DNA from: an uncultured Oscillospiraceae bacterium
GTDB lineage: Bacteria > Bacillota > Clostridia > Oscillospirales > Oscillospiraceae
Reading direction: 5' to 3'
NCBI GenBank assembly: GCA_934597255.1
Contig: CAKTQV010000002.1
Location: forward strand, 210,610-274,609
DNA: 64,000 bases
Below are positions 43,828-52,466 of the stretch, one piece after another. The notes beneath the pieces were generated by a model. It did not search any database. It was not told the origin of the DNA and saw only the letters and a list, made by a program, of their open reading frames with translations. The first letter of the stretch is position 1. Every line of letters begins with the position of its first letter. The position numbers and the translations under genes were made by a program.

Positions 43828-45746
43828 GGTTCCGATTCCTTCTTTTCCTCGTTTTTCCCGCGGATCTCCGCAAGAATGTATTTGCCGGCCGCGCGCGCCG
43901 AGCGGCCAAGATTGTACAGCGTCTCCTCCTTGAGCTTTGCGATCTGCTCGGAATACTTGTCCGGCTTTCCCAGCAGCTCTTCCACCGTCGGAGCGAGGCG
44001 GTCAAGTTCATCCGGCTCCAGCTCTGCCCCCAGCCCGCGGCGGAGACGGAAGTCCACCGGCTCAACGTCAATGGCCTTCCAGTGCGGGTTGATGACCTTC
44101 ATGGTCGTATTGATGAACAGGGACGGCCGGCAGGTGGCGAAGCTGAACTCATAGGCGATGCCCGACCAGTCCGTTATGAGAAGATCGGACTCGTACACCG
44201 TGTCGTTGGAGGAAAAATCGGTCTGGATCTCCAGCGTGTCGGCCGGATAACCGCCCCATTTGCTCAAAAGGGATTCGATAACGGCCGGCGTGCGGCGCAG
44301 CGCCTGCGGATGCGGCCGCACAACGATGCGGCAGCCCAGCGGCAGCAACGCCTCCAGCATCCCGTCGATGCAGCTTTCCAGAATATTGTCCGGCTGATGC
44401 GACGGCGCGATGAGTATCTGCTTCTTTGCCTTCTGCGTTTTCGGCATGGCCTCATACATGGCCGTGAGCGCGTCAAGATAGGGAAAGCCGACCGGAACCG
44501 TCTTCTGCGGCGGCTCAATGCCGCGCAGCGCATCCATGGCCTCGATCTCGCGCACGATATGCTCTCCGCAGCAGAACACGGTATCGAAGTGATCGAGCGC
44601 CCCTTCTCTCAGAAGCATGTTGTCGCTGCCAAGGCCGTGGTCGATGTAGATATACTCGATATCCTTCCGTATGTAGCTGCGCTTGAGAAAGTAGTTTTCC
44701 AGATCCGGCGTCGTCATCACGACCAGATCGGCGTCCATGCGCATGAACAGCGTGATGAGCCGCTTCTGGCCGATGTAGTACGGCTTGATGCGCGGCTGCT
44801 TTTCCGCCAGCGCAAAGATCTGGTCGCCGCAGTCGCTCGTAATGTAATGGATAATGACGTTTGAATGGGCCAGCAGCCATTCGATCACGCCCTGATAATA
44901 CTTGTAAAAGCCGCTCCCCTCGGAATAGAACACGAGGTGCTTGTTCGTAACGGAGAAAAAGCGCTTGTAATCCGCCCGCTCGCGCCGCTTTGCCTCGCGG
45001 CTGTCGCCCGCGCCGAGCGACTCCATGGCGGCAAGCTCCTTCCGGCTCTGCTCAAGCTCATCGTAATCAATGTATTTTCTGGGATCGATCCACCAGTTGA
45101 GAAGATAGATCTGTCCGATAGCGAGAAGATTCCCGGCCGTCCAGTACAGCGCGACGCCCGCCCGGACAAAAAGCCCCAGATACAGCGACAGCCCGACGGA
45201 CAGCGCCAGCATGCCGTATTTGTTCAGCTTGCTCGCTTCGGCCTGAAGCACCTGATCGGCATTTTCCGCCAGACACAGCGCGAGCGCCGCCGCCGCCGCG
45301 ATAAGCGGCCAGAGCAGATACCAGCCGCCGGCCTCGCGCGGGATACGGTAAAAGTCGATCCCCCAGCATATCATATCCGAAGCCGTCATCCCCGCTGTTT
45401 CCGGCTCACGGACGACCGCGATGACTCCCATGAGCAGCACAAGCTGTATGACAAGAGGGATAACGCTGGCTGCGGGACGGTATTTCTTTGCCTTGTACAG
45501 CGCCGCCGTTTCCTCGTTGATGCGGTCATGATCGCCGAAAAAGCGCGCCTTGATGCGATTGATCGCCGGCTGAAGCTCCACGACCTTTATGCTGTTTTTC
45601 TGGACCCAGATATTGACCGGCAGAAGGATCACGCGCGTCAGCAGCGTGAACAGAAGTATGGCCAGACAGTAATTATGCAGCAGTTCGTAGCAAAGCGCCG
45701 TCAGCGCGCCGAGCGGCACGGCCAGCAGCTGTGTTATCGCATCCAA
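43824..45746 (-). CDS. YidC-like insertase fused to a CDP-glycerol-type polymer transferase
   Basis: A 640-residue fusion. Residues about 1-230 are a YidC/Oxa1 domain: five helices, the groove Arg in TLLTRVILLPVNIWVQKNS, a cytosolic hairpin (VELQPAINRIKARFFGDHDR) and a tryptophan-rich last helix. Residues about 270-630 are a TagB/TagF-like glycerophosphotransferase domain: YIYIDHGLGSDNM (catalytic-type His), RPHPQALRR and LLITDWSGIAYEFSFA. The start is TTG at 45746 with AAGGTGG 7 bases upstream; there is no nearby in-frame ATG. First gene of the four-gene operon. The host must have a separate housekeeping YidC. Confidence 0.88.
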   Translation of the reverse strand: MDAITQLLAVPLGALTALCYELLHNYCLAILLFTLLTRVILLPVNIWVQKNSIKVVELQPAINRIKARFFGDHDRINEETAALYKAKKYRPAASVIPLVIQLVLLMGVIAVVREPETAGMTASDMICWGIDFYRIPREAGGWYLLWPLIAAAAALALCLAENADQVLQAEASKLNKYGMLALSVGLSLYLGLFVRAGVALYWTAGNLLAIGQIYLLNWWIDPRKYIDYDELEQSRKELAAMESLGAGDSREAKRRERADYKRFFSVTNKHLVFYSEGSGFYKYYQGVIEWLLAHSNVIIHYITSDCGDQIFALAEKQPRIKPYYIGQKRLITLFMRMDADLVVMTTPDLENYFLKRSYIRKDIEYIYIDHGLGSDNMLLREGALDHFDTVFCCGEHIVREIEAMDALRGIEPPQKTVPVGFPYLDALTAMYEAMPKTQKAKKQILIAPSHQPDNILESCIDGMLEALLPLGCRIVVRPHPQALRRTPAVIESLLSKWGGYPADTLEIQTDFSSNDTVYESDLLITDWSGIAYEFSFATCRPSLFINTTMKVINPHWKAIDVEPVDFRLRRGLGAELEPDELDRLAPTVEELLGKPDKYSEQIAKLKEETLYNLGRSARAAGKYILAEIRGKNEEKKESEP

Positions 45747-45822
45747 AAAGCATCCACCTTCTTATTTCTTGGCATAAATGCTAAAAACCAGTTTAACACA
45801 GCAGACGCCATAATTCAAGATG

Positions 45823-48588
45823 TCAACAAACGATATGAGCCCGGCTGCCGCCGCTGCGGTCTTTTGTCACAACAATCTGGCGGTCGATGCGCTGCTTCAG
45901 CTCTCCGACATGGGATATGATCCCGACCAGCCGGTCCCCCTCCGCCAGGCCGGCCAGCGCCCTGATCGCCTGCCGGAGCGCCTGTTCATCCAGCGAGCCG
46001 AAGCCCTCGTCTATGAACATGGTGTCAAGCCGTATGCCGCCGGCGGACGACTGCACCTCGTCGGCCAGTCCAAGCGCCAAAGACAGCGACGCAAGAAACG
46101 ACTCGCCGCCCGACAGCGTCTTGACGCTGCGCTCCGTTCCGTTATAGTGATCGAGCACATCCAGCTCCAGCCCGCTCTGACTGCGGATATTATCCGCCGT
46201 CTCCCGGCGCTTGAGCTCATACTGCCCGGCCGACATGACCATCAGGCGCGTGTTGGCGCGCAGAAGGATGCGGTCAAAGTACGTCATCTGGACATAGGTT
46301 TCAAGCTCGATCCGTTCCCGCCCGTTCAGTTTTCCGTTCGCCGTGTCCGCCAGCGCCCGCACCCAGCGCCGCCTTTGGCTCACTTCATCCAGATGTGCAA
46401 GCTGTCCGGAAAGCGCCTCGATCGTTTCCCGGTTGGATCGCAGGCGCGCGTAGCTTTCCGAGAGCGACTGGCGCCGCCGGTTCTTTTCGGCGTCAAGCGT
46501 CTCCTTCTGCCGCCGGAGTTCCTGCCCGTCAAGCGTCTCTGCTCCCTCAAGCTGGCTTTCCAGCAGCGCCTTCTGCTCCTTCCGTCCCGCCGCGGCAAGA
46601 TGTTCCCTATCCAAATTCTCCTTTGCCGCCTCATAGGCCGCCGTGCGCTCCGCGAGTTCCTTCTCCCGGGCGGCAAGCTCCGCGGCCGCCGCGTCCCGGC
46701 TTTCCCCGGGGAGCTGCCTGCGCATGGACTGAAGGCTTTGGCGAAGCGTCTCCGCCGCGCTGGCGTGCGCCGCGGCGCTCGATCCGAGCTTTTCACCGGC
46801 GGCGGAAAGCTCGGACAATTGGGCGCTCCAGCGGCGTATCTGATCCTCCAGCCGCGCCGATTCCTCGCCGACCTGCCTGGCCGCCTCCATCTCCGCCGCC
46901 AGCGTCCGCCGCTTCTCCGCATTGTCGGCCAGCGCCTGTGCCGTGAGCTCGTCCGGCTCGGCCTGCCCGCATTCACCGAAGCATCGGGCAATCATCTGCG
47001 CACGCTGTGTCCTTTTCTCTTCGCACCGCGTCCCGGCTGCGGACGCCGCCGCGGAAAGCGTCTCGGCCTTCTTCCGGCTTTCCGCCGCCGCCCGCCGGGC
47101 CTCGTTGAGCTGCTGCTGTGTCGGCGCATGCGCCGACAGGCGGGCCGGAGCCGGATGCTCTCTCGCGCCGCATACGGGACAAGGCTTTCCATCCTTCAGA
47201 TCCTGAGCCAGAATACCTGCCTGCTCGCTGAGAAAATCCGCGCTCAGCGCCGTATACTGCGCCTCCGCCGTCTCCATAGCCTGCAAGGTCGCACGGCACT
47301 GCCCGCGCGCCTCGTCCCATGCCGCCGCGAGCTGTTTTTCCTCGTCCAGCAGCATTTGCAGACGCGCAAGCTCCATCCGGCGCGCATCCAGCTCTTTTTC
47401 CCGGTATGCCAGACGCTCAAGGGCAAGAGCCGTTCCTTCCAGTTCCTTCCGGCGTTTCTGCGCGTCGTCCAGCTCACGTTCCATCTTCTCCCGGCGCGCG
47501 CGAAGCGTCTCCAGCTCCTGTCGGCTTTTCTGCCCTGCCTGCTCCTCGGCTGCAAGACGTCCGCGCGCCTCCTCCAGCTCGTCGTAGCGCGGAAGCAGCT
47601 CCGTCAGCGCGGCGCAGCGCTTCCGCAGCGCCTCCCGCTCCGGCTCTCCGGCCTGCTGTTGCTGAAACGCCGTCTCCGCGCGTCCGACCGCAAGCTTACT
47701 TTCCGCCAGCGCCCGCTCCGTTTCCTCCAGCTGCGTCCGCTTTTTTTCAAGCTCCTGCGCCATGACCAGCCGCTGTGTGACCGTCTCCAGCCGCGCTTCG
47801 GTCTCCGCCAGCCGCCGCTCATCTTCTTCATGATATCTCTCGTCCTCCGCGCACAGCGCCTGTCCCAGCTCCAGCAGTTCCTGCTGCGGCAGGGCATTCT
47901 CCTTCGCACGGGCCAGAAGCGGCGCATGAGGGCTGTCCGCCGGGCAGGAAAGCGTTTGAACGTACTGGCGGACGCTGCCGTCCAGCGCGTCGTATTCCCG
48001 GTTCAGCGCGGCATTTTCCTCCTTGAGCTTCTCCTGAAACAGGCGGTAATAGTCCGTTTTGAAAAGCTGGCGGAATATGGCCTGCCGCTCTTTTGTCCCG
48101 GCCAGCAGAAGCTTCATGAAATCGCCCTGCGCGATCATGGATATGCGGGAAAACTGCTCCCGGTCAACGCCCAGTATATCCCGTATGCCCGCATCCACAT
48201 CGCGCACCTTTGTCGCGACGCGGCCATCCGGGTATGTAAGCTCCGCCTCCGCCCGCTGCAGGACCATCCCGCTGCCTTTTCTGGCCGGGCGCTCGTATTC
48301 CGGGCTGCGCCGGACCGCGTATTCCTTCCCATTGTAAAGAAAGCGCAGGCTTACATAGGTTGGCGTATCGGCTGCGGCATATTTCGAGCGCATCATGTCC
48401 GGCTCGCGCGCCGAGCCGCTGGCCTCCCCGAACAGAGCGAAGCATATCGCGTCAAAGATCGTCGTCTTTCCCGCTCCGGTGTCGCCCGTGATCAGATACA
48501 GGCCGCCCGACCCCAGCCGCTCCATGGCAAGCTCCGTCCTGCCTGCATACGGCCCGAAGGCGGATATGGTAAGCTGAAGCGGTCTCAT
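45823..48588 (-). CDS. sbcC: Nuclease subunit SbcC (SMC-like ATPase)
   Basis: A 921-residue ATPase: Walker A ITGDTGAGKTTIFDA, long coiled coils (about 180-440 and 530-730), the zinc hook CPVCGAREHP in the middle, and C-terminal signature KTLSGGESFLASLSLAL with Walker B TMFIDEGFGSLD. With SbcD it opens hairpins and processes DNA ends. The start overlaps the sbcD stop by 4 bases. Confidence 0.96.
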   Translation of the reverse strand: MRPLQLTISAFGPYAGRTELAMERLGSGGLYLITGDTGAGKTTIFDAICFALFGEASGSAREPDMMRSKYAAADTPTYVSLRFLYNGKEYAVRRSPEYERPARKGSGMVLQRAEAELTYPDGRVATKVRDVDAGIRDILGVDREQFSRISMIAQGDFMKLLLAGTKERQAIFRQLFKTDYYRLFQEKLKEENAALNREYDALDGSVRQYVQTLSCPADSPHAPLLARAKENALPQQELLELGQALCAEDERYHEEDERRLAETEARLETVTQRLVMAQELEKKRTQLEETERALAESKLAVGRAETAFQQQQAGEPEREALRKRCAALTELLPRYDELEEARGRLAAEEQAGQKSRQELETLRARREKMERELDDAQKRRKELEGTALALERLAYREKELDARRMELARLQMLLDEEKQLAAAWDEARGQCRATLQAMETAEAQYTALSADFLSEQAGILAQDLKDGKPCPVCGAREHPAPARLSAHAPTQQQLNEARRAAAESRKKAETLSAAASAAGTRCEEKRTQRAQMIARCFGECGQAEPDELTAQALADNAEKRRTLAAEMEAARQVGEESARLEDQIRRWSAQLSELSAAGEKLGSSAAAHASAAETLRQSLQSMRRQLPGESRDAAAAELAAREKELAERTAAYEAAKENLDREHLAAAGRKEQKALLESQLEGAETLDGQELRRQKETLDAEKNRRRQSLSESYARLRSNRETIEALSGQLAHLDEVSQRRRWVRALADTANGKLNGRERIELETYVQMTYFDRILLRANTRLMVMSAGQYELKRRETADNIRSQSGLELDVLDHYNGTERSVKTLSGGESFLASLSLALGLADEVQSSAGGIRLDTMFIDEGFGSLDEQALRQAIRALAGLAEGDRLVGIISHVGELKQRIDRQIVVTKDRSGGSRAHIVC

Positions 48589-49724
48589 TTCCCCGCCTCC
48601 CAGATCTTTTTCATCATTTCCTCCGAAAACCGAAGCTGCAACGGCTCCATGGGGCCGCTGTTCTGCTTCTCATAAAAGTCCTCGAAAAGCTCCAGCGGAG
48701 ACCGACGCTCCACGCTCGCAGCCTCCAGCGCCTCCGCCCCGGCGCGTGTACGCGCGTTGTCATAGTCCAGCCGGAGAATGTTCGGATAGATCGCCCGCAG
48801 CTTCACGATCGCGTCCGGAATCTCCTGCTCCTCCGTGAGCGTGATCTGAAGATAATCGTCCGTCGCCGTCCCCTCGTAATGGCGCCGGTCGCACAGCTCC
48901 ATATACGTCCCGCGCAGGCGGCGCATATCGTGCACCGGCGTCAGCGGCCGCGTCTGCACGCGGACCGTTCCCTTTTCCTCCAGTTCAACGACCGTCACGC
49001 TTTTCCGGTGGCTGCATTCGGAAAAGCTGTATTTCAGCGGCGTCCCGCAGTAGCGCACCGTCTCCCCGGCCACGTTCTGCGGCCCGTGTATATGACCGAG
49101 GGCCGTGTAATCAAACGGTGCGAACACCGCCGCATCCACGTTGTCCGCACCGCCGACGGAAATATCCTCGGAATCGCAGCGCAGCGCGCCCGTAACGAAC
49201 TGGTGCGCCACCAGCACGCTGCGCACGCTCTCGTCCCGGTCCATATGCCGGATGGCGCAGGCAAGCGCCTGCGTATAGGACTCGATCTCCTCTTCCTGTC
49301 CATAAAAACGGCGCACATCGGCCGGACGGATAAACGGCAGCAGGAAAAAATCGACCCGCCCGAACGCATCCTCCAGCGACACCGGCGTCACGCGCCCGGC
49401 ATACACCGGCGATATGTGAACGCCGCTCGGCGCCATGAGCCGGCCGCCGAAGGCGAGCCGCTCCGCCGAATCGTGGTTCCCCGCCGTGATAAGCACCTCG
49501 ATCCCCCGTCCGGCCAGCGAACAGAGAAAATCGTCAAAAAGCTGCACCGCCTCCGCCGGAGGCGCCGCCTTATCGTATACGTCCCCCGCGATCACCACAG
49601 CGTCCGGCCGCTCTTCATCGGCCAGCCGGACGATCTGCCCCAGAATAAAGCGCTGGTCGTCCAGCATGGAAAGCTCGTTGACGCGCTTGCCCAGATGAAG
49701 ATCGGACAGGTGGAAAAACTTCAT
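48585..49724 (-). CDS. sbcD: Exonuclease subunit SbcD (Mre11-like)
   Basis: A 379-residue metallophosphoesterase: FFHLSDLHLGK, IAGDVYDKAAPP, ITAGNHDSAERL, VLVAHQFVTG and LGHIHGPQNV form the five nuclease motifs with the expected Asp, His and Asn ligands. C-terminal capping domain about 270-379. Coupled to sbcC. Confidence 0.96.
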   Translation of the reverse strand: MKFFHLSDLHLGKRVNELSMLDDQRFILGQIVRLADEERPDAVVIAGDVYDKAAPPAEAVQLFDDFLCSLAGRGIEVLITAGNHDSAERLAFGGRLMAPSGVHISPVYAGRVTPVSLEDAFGRVDFFLLPFIRPADVRRFYGQEEEIESYTQALACAIRHMDRDESVRSVLVAHQFVTGALRCDSEDISVGGADNVDAAVFAPFDYTALGHIHGPQNVAGETVRYCGTPLKYSFSECSHRKSVTVVELEEKGTVRVQTRPLTPVHDMRRLRGTYMELCDRRHYEGTATDDYLQITLTEEQEIPDAIVKLRAIYPNILRLDYDNARTRAGAEALEAASVERRSPLELFEDFYEKQNSGPMEPLQLRFSEEMMKKIWEAGK

Positions 49725-49786
49725 AAACCGTTTCCTTTCGCTTCGTTCCCTTCGCGGCGCCGCGGCCAGAATGGAGAGGATGGATT

Positions 49787-50686
49787 TTATTTGCCCGGCA
49801 CAAAAAGCTTCCCGCCGTCCGCCGCGCAGAGAGCCGCATACGCCTGCGCCGTCGCCAGCGGACTGGACTTACCGTCCATCTCATGCGAAAAGCTTCCGTC
49901 CTCCAGCCGAAAGCGCAGCAGCGCATCCAGCGCGCTCGCACCGTTTTTGACAAATCGCGGATCGTCCTGCGGCACGCCCAGCGCGCCGAGCGCGAGAACG
50001 GCCTGCGCGCAGCTTTCGGCATTGACCGCGCCGAAGCTCGCATAGGCGCCGTCTTTTTCCTGTATCCGGGAAAGCGCCTCCAGCGCCCGCCCGATCGCGG
50101 ACGCGGCCGCCGGTTCGTCGGAATACCCGGCCAGCGCCTGCAGCGCCATGGCCGTCATGTCCGGATCGGCCTGTTCGCCGGAGAGAGCAAAACCGCCGTC
50201 CGCCAGCTGCCGCGAGAGTATTTCATCCAACAGCGCCTCCCGCAGTCCCTCCGGCGCCGGATAGCCGCCGCTGTCGAGCGCCAGCAGCGCAAAGACGCTG
50301 CCGTTAAGCCCCTGCCGGGTCACAAATTCCGTGTCGAAAAGCGCCTGTGTCAGATCGAGCCCATTCACGCTCCGCGCGTCGGCGCCGGCCGCCGTAAGCG
50401 TGAGTATGACGGCAGAATAATCCGTGGATCTTGTATTAGACAGCACGCCGCCGCACTCGTCCAGCCGCGCGCAGACTTTCTCAACACAGTCTTCCTGCCA
50501 CCCGTCGAAGCCAGTACCGCGGCAGGCCCACACGAGCGCGCGCAGGTATTCGCCGGTCTCGACCGGAACGCCGGCGTAGTATTCGTCCAGCCCGGTCAGC
50601 GCCGTTTCCATCTCCCCGGAGCCGCAGCCGCTCAGCAGCAGAGCCAGGATCAGACAAACCACCGCCGCCATCCGTCTGCTTTTCAT
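49787..50686 (-). CDS. Lipoprotein with alpha/alpha-toroid repeats (transcobalamin-like)
   Basis: A 299-residue lipoprotein: lipobox LLSGC near residue 20, then helical repeats of the prenyltransferase/squalene-cyclase type, e.g. RQLADGGFALSGEQADPDMT followed by AMALQALAGY, and RFRLEDGSFS. Eukaryotic cobalamin-binding proteins have this alpha6/alpha6 barrel as their N-terminal half. The gene after which it is transcribed carries a DUF4430-like domain, the other half. Start ATG 50686 (AGGA 7 bases upstream) rather than the ATG 6 bases earlier. Ligand unproven. Confidence 0.8.
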   Translation of the reverse strand: MKSRRMAAVVCLILALLLSGCGSGEMETALTGLDEYYAGVPVETGEYLRALVWACRGTGFDGWQEDCVEKVCARLDECGGVLSNTRSTDYSAVILTLTAAGADARSVNGLDLTQALFDTEFVTRQGLNGSVFALLALDSGGYPAPEGLREALLDEILSRQLADGGFALSGEQADPDMTAMALQALAGYSDEPAAASAIGRALEALSRIQEKDGAYASFGAVNAESCAQAVLALGALGVPQDDPRFVKNGASALDALLRFRLEDGSFSHEMDGKSSPLATAQAYAALCAADGGKLFVPGK

Positions 50687-50713
50687 CTTCATATCCTGTT
50701 CCCCATCCTAAAT

Positions 50714-50750
50714 ATCCAAAAGGCGCCGGGTATGATGCCCCGGCGTCCTT
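50714..50750 (-). terminator. Hairpin between the two lipoprotein genes
   Basis: AAGG-A-CGCCGGG pairs with CCCGGCG-CCTT, then TTGG; the T-run is short, so partial read-through into the toroid lipoprotein gene is likely. Confidence 0.6.
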
Positions 50751-50757
50751 TCTGTTT

Positions 50758-51540
50758 TCATTTCACCGTTATTATGCAGACCGGCGGGACGATGACTCTG
50801 TCCGCAGCGGCCGCGCTGATAACGTGCCGTCCCGGCTCGCTGAGCGAGACGGACGCTTTTCCGTCGGCGTCCGTCGTCGTGCGAAGCGCGTTTCCGTCCA
50901 CCGTCACCACGGCTCCTTCCAGCGGTTCTGCGACCGGCTCCCAGTTTTCATCAAAGCCGAGGCAATACAGCGTAAGCTCCGCCTCGCTGCCGTCGGCCGT
51001 GAGAGTGTCAAAATAGGTATAGACGTCCGACCAGCCCTCCAGATCGGCGTAGGAAAAGGCGTAGACATGGTCGCCCTCGCCGACCGGGTCATTCAGCGAC
51101 CAGGCCGACGCATTGTTGACATAGTAGCCATAGCTTCCGCCGTTTTCGGCGCCCCACAATTTGGTCATGGAAAGCCCGTATTCCGTTTCCTCCGCCGCGT
51201 AGCCAGCTTCGGCTCCTCCGTCATAAAGGCTGTCGTGCGCGCACAACAGCGCGTCGCTGATGCTGATAACGCCGTCGGAATCGGCGTCTGCCGCGTCGAT
51301 CTCCTCCGCCGCCGCGACCAGCGTTCCGGCGTCGGCAATGGTAACGCGGACGCGAACAGACGCGCCTGCCGGCGCCGCGTCCTCCTGTTCCGGGATAGAT
51401 TCTGTCTGCCGCTCGTCAGGCTTCGCTTCCACGGCGTCCGACAGCCCGTCGTCAGGCGCCGGAGCCACATTCGCGCCGCAGCCGGAGAACAGAGCGAGCA
51501 GCACAAGCGGAAGAAGAAGCCGGATCGCCGTCTTTTTCAT
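50758..51540 (-). CDS. Lipoprotein with dockerin-like loop and DUF4430-like domain
   Basis: A 260-residue lipoprotein: lipobox LFSGC near residue 20, an acidic linker, a calcium-loop-like DADSDGVISISDALLCAHD (about 85-103, EF-hand/dockerin type), then a DUF4430-like beta domain with GGSYGYYVNNASAWSL and GEGDHVYAFSYAD (about 125-165), and a C-terminal Ig-like/carboxypeptidase-regulatory fold (about 190-258, DGNALRTTTDADGKASV). DUF4430 is the C-terminal half of transcobalamin. Start ATG 51540 follows GGGGGTGACGAAC. Confidence 0.78.
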   Translation of the reverse strand: MKKTAIRLLLPLVLLALFSGCGANVAPAPDDGLSDAVEAKPDERQTESIPEQEDAAPAGASVRVRVTIADAGTLVAAAEEIDAADADSDGVISISDALLCAHDSLYDGGAEAGYAAEETEYGLSMTKLWGAENGGSYGYYVNNASAWSLNDPVGEGDHVYAFSYADLEGWSDVYTYFDTLTADGSEAELTLYCLGFDENWEPVAEPLEGAVVTVDGNALRTTTDADGKASVSLSEPGRHVISAAAADRVIVPPVCIITVK

Positions 51541-51571
51541 GTTCGTCACCCCCGTGCGTATTTCCACGCAC

Positions 51572-51600
51572 AGTATAGCACAAACGGCCGCCGATTACAA
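51572..51600 (-). promoter_or_regulatory. Promoter of the two-lipoprotein operon
   Basis: Minus strand TTGTAA, 17-base spacer, TATACT with a TG extension. The -35 includes the stop codon of the TetR gene. Confidence 0.6.
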
Positions 51601-52197
51601 CACGCCCGCCTCCGCCTCCTCGCGGAAATGCGGCCGGAGGAAATTCCATATCTGCTCAAACGCAAGGCGGCAGGTCTCCTCGTCGTCGGCAAGCTCCCCG
51701 TTCATGACGCGGTAGGCAAAGGATAGCATCGTTTCAAACAGCTGGTGCAGAAGGACCGACGTCCGCCGCCCCGGGAGGAAGACCGGAGCGATCTCGTCGC
51801 GTATCTCGTCAAACAGGCGCTCGTGCTCCTCCATCGCATAGCGGCGGAAATTGGCGGAGTAATAGTAGCGGATATAAAACACACAATCGTCCGGCTTCCT
51901 CAGAATAAATTCCCACGTCGGCTCCCACAGCCGCCAGCAGCGCTCCCGCCAGTCCAGAGAAGCGTCCCGCAGCACCGGCAGACGCGTCAGAACAAATTCC
52001 ACAAAAGCCGAATCCTCCTGCCGGAGCACCGCCCGCAGAAGATCCTCCTTGTTTTTGAAGCAGCGGTATATGTAGGTCTCGTTCACGCCCGCCTCCCGGG
52101 CGAGGCTCTTGGTCGTCGTCCGCTCGAGGCCGTCCCGTGTCACAACGCGCACGGCGCTTCGGAGCAAAAGCATTCTGACTTCTTCTCGGCGCTTCAT
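51595..52197 (-). CDS. TetR/AcrR family transcriptional regulator
   Basis: A 200-residue regulator. The N-terminal helix-turn-helix is TTTKSLAREAGVNETYIYRCF (residues about 27-47) with KNKEDLLRAVL following; the C-terminal ligand domain is not assignable. GGAGGACGGA precedes the ATG. It is divergent from adhE, which begins 270 bases away, so adhE and its own gene are possible targets. Confidence 0.92.
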   Translation of the reverse strand: MKRREEVRMLLLRSAVRVVTRDGLERTTTKSLAREAGVNETYIYRCFKNKEDLLRAVLRQEDSAFVEFVLTRLPVLRDASLDWRERCWRLWEPTWEFILRKPDDCVFYIRYYYSANFRRYAMEEHERLFDEIRDEIAPVFLPGRRTSVLLHQLFETMLSFAYRVMNGELADDEETCRLAFEQIWNFLRPHFREEAEAGVL

Positions 52198-52378
52198 TCC
52201 GTCCTCCGTTTCCGTAAGTTCCGTTTGTGTGAAAACCAGCGTGCGGGAGTACCGTGTCCTGGCTGTATTTTAATACAGCTTTTAGCAAATTTCAACAGCG
52301 GATGCATATTCAGGGGAATTTTCCGTTTCCGCGATATAGTTCCGTATTTCAACTTAATTGACAGAGAATAAACAATTG

Positions 52379-52407
52379 TTGACAAAAATTCATTCTTCCC
52401 ATATTTT
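52379..52407 (+). promoter_or_regulatory. Promoter of adhE
   Basis: TTGACA (perfect), 17-base spacer, TATTTT, 60 bases before the adhE start. A second TTGACA lies 22 bases upstream. TTGTTGACA resembles one half of a Rex box but the other half is missing. Confidence 0.6.
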
Positions 52408-52466
52408 CTTTTTGTACAAAATCACACGGATTTTGAAAATTTGAAAAGAGAGAAAGGTATCCACGA

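Noticed and set aside
45820..48675. A 951-codon plus-strand frame opposite sbcC
   Set aside because: Shadow of the sbcC coiled coils; Arg/Leu/Pro-rich and lacking any family feature.
52372..52392. Rex-binding site before adhE
   Set aside because: TTGTTGA fits one half of the Rex consensus, but the other half does not match, so redox control is only a guess.
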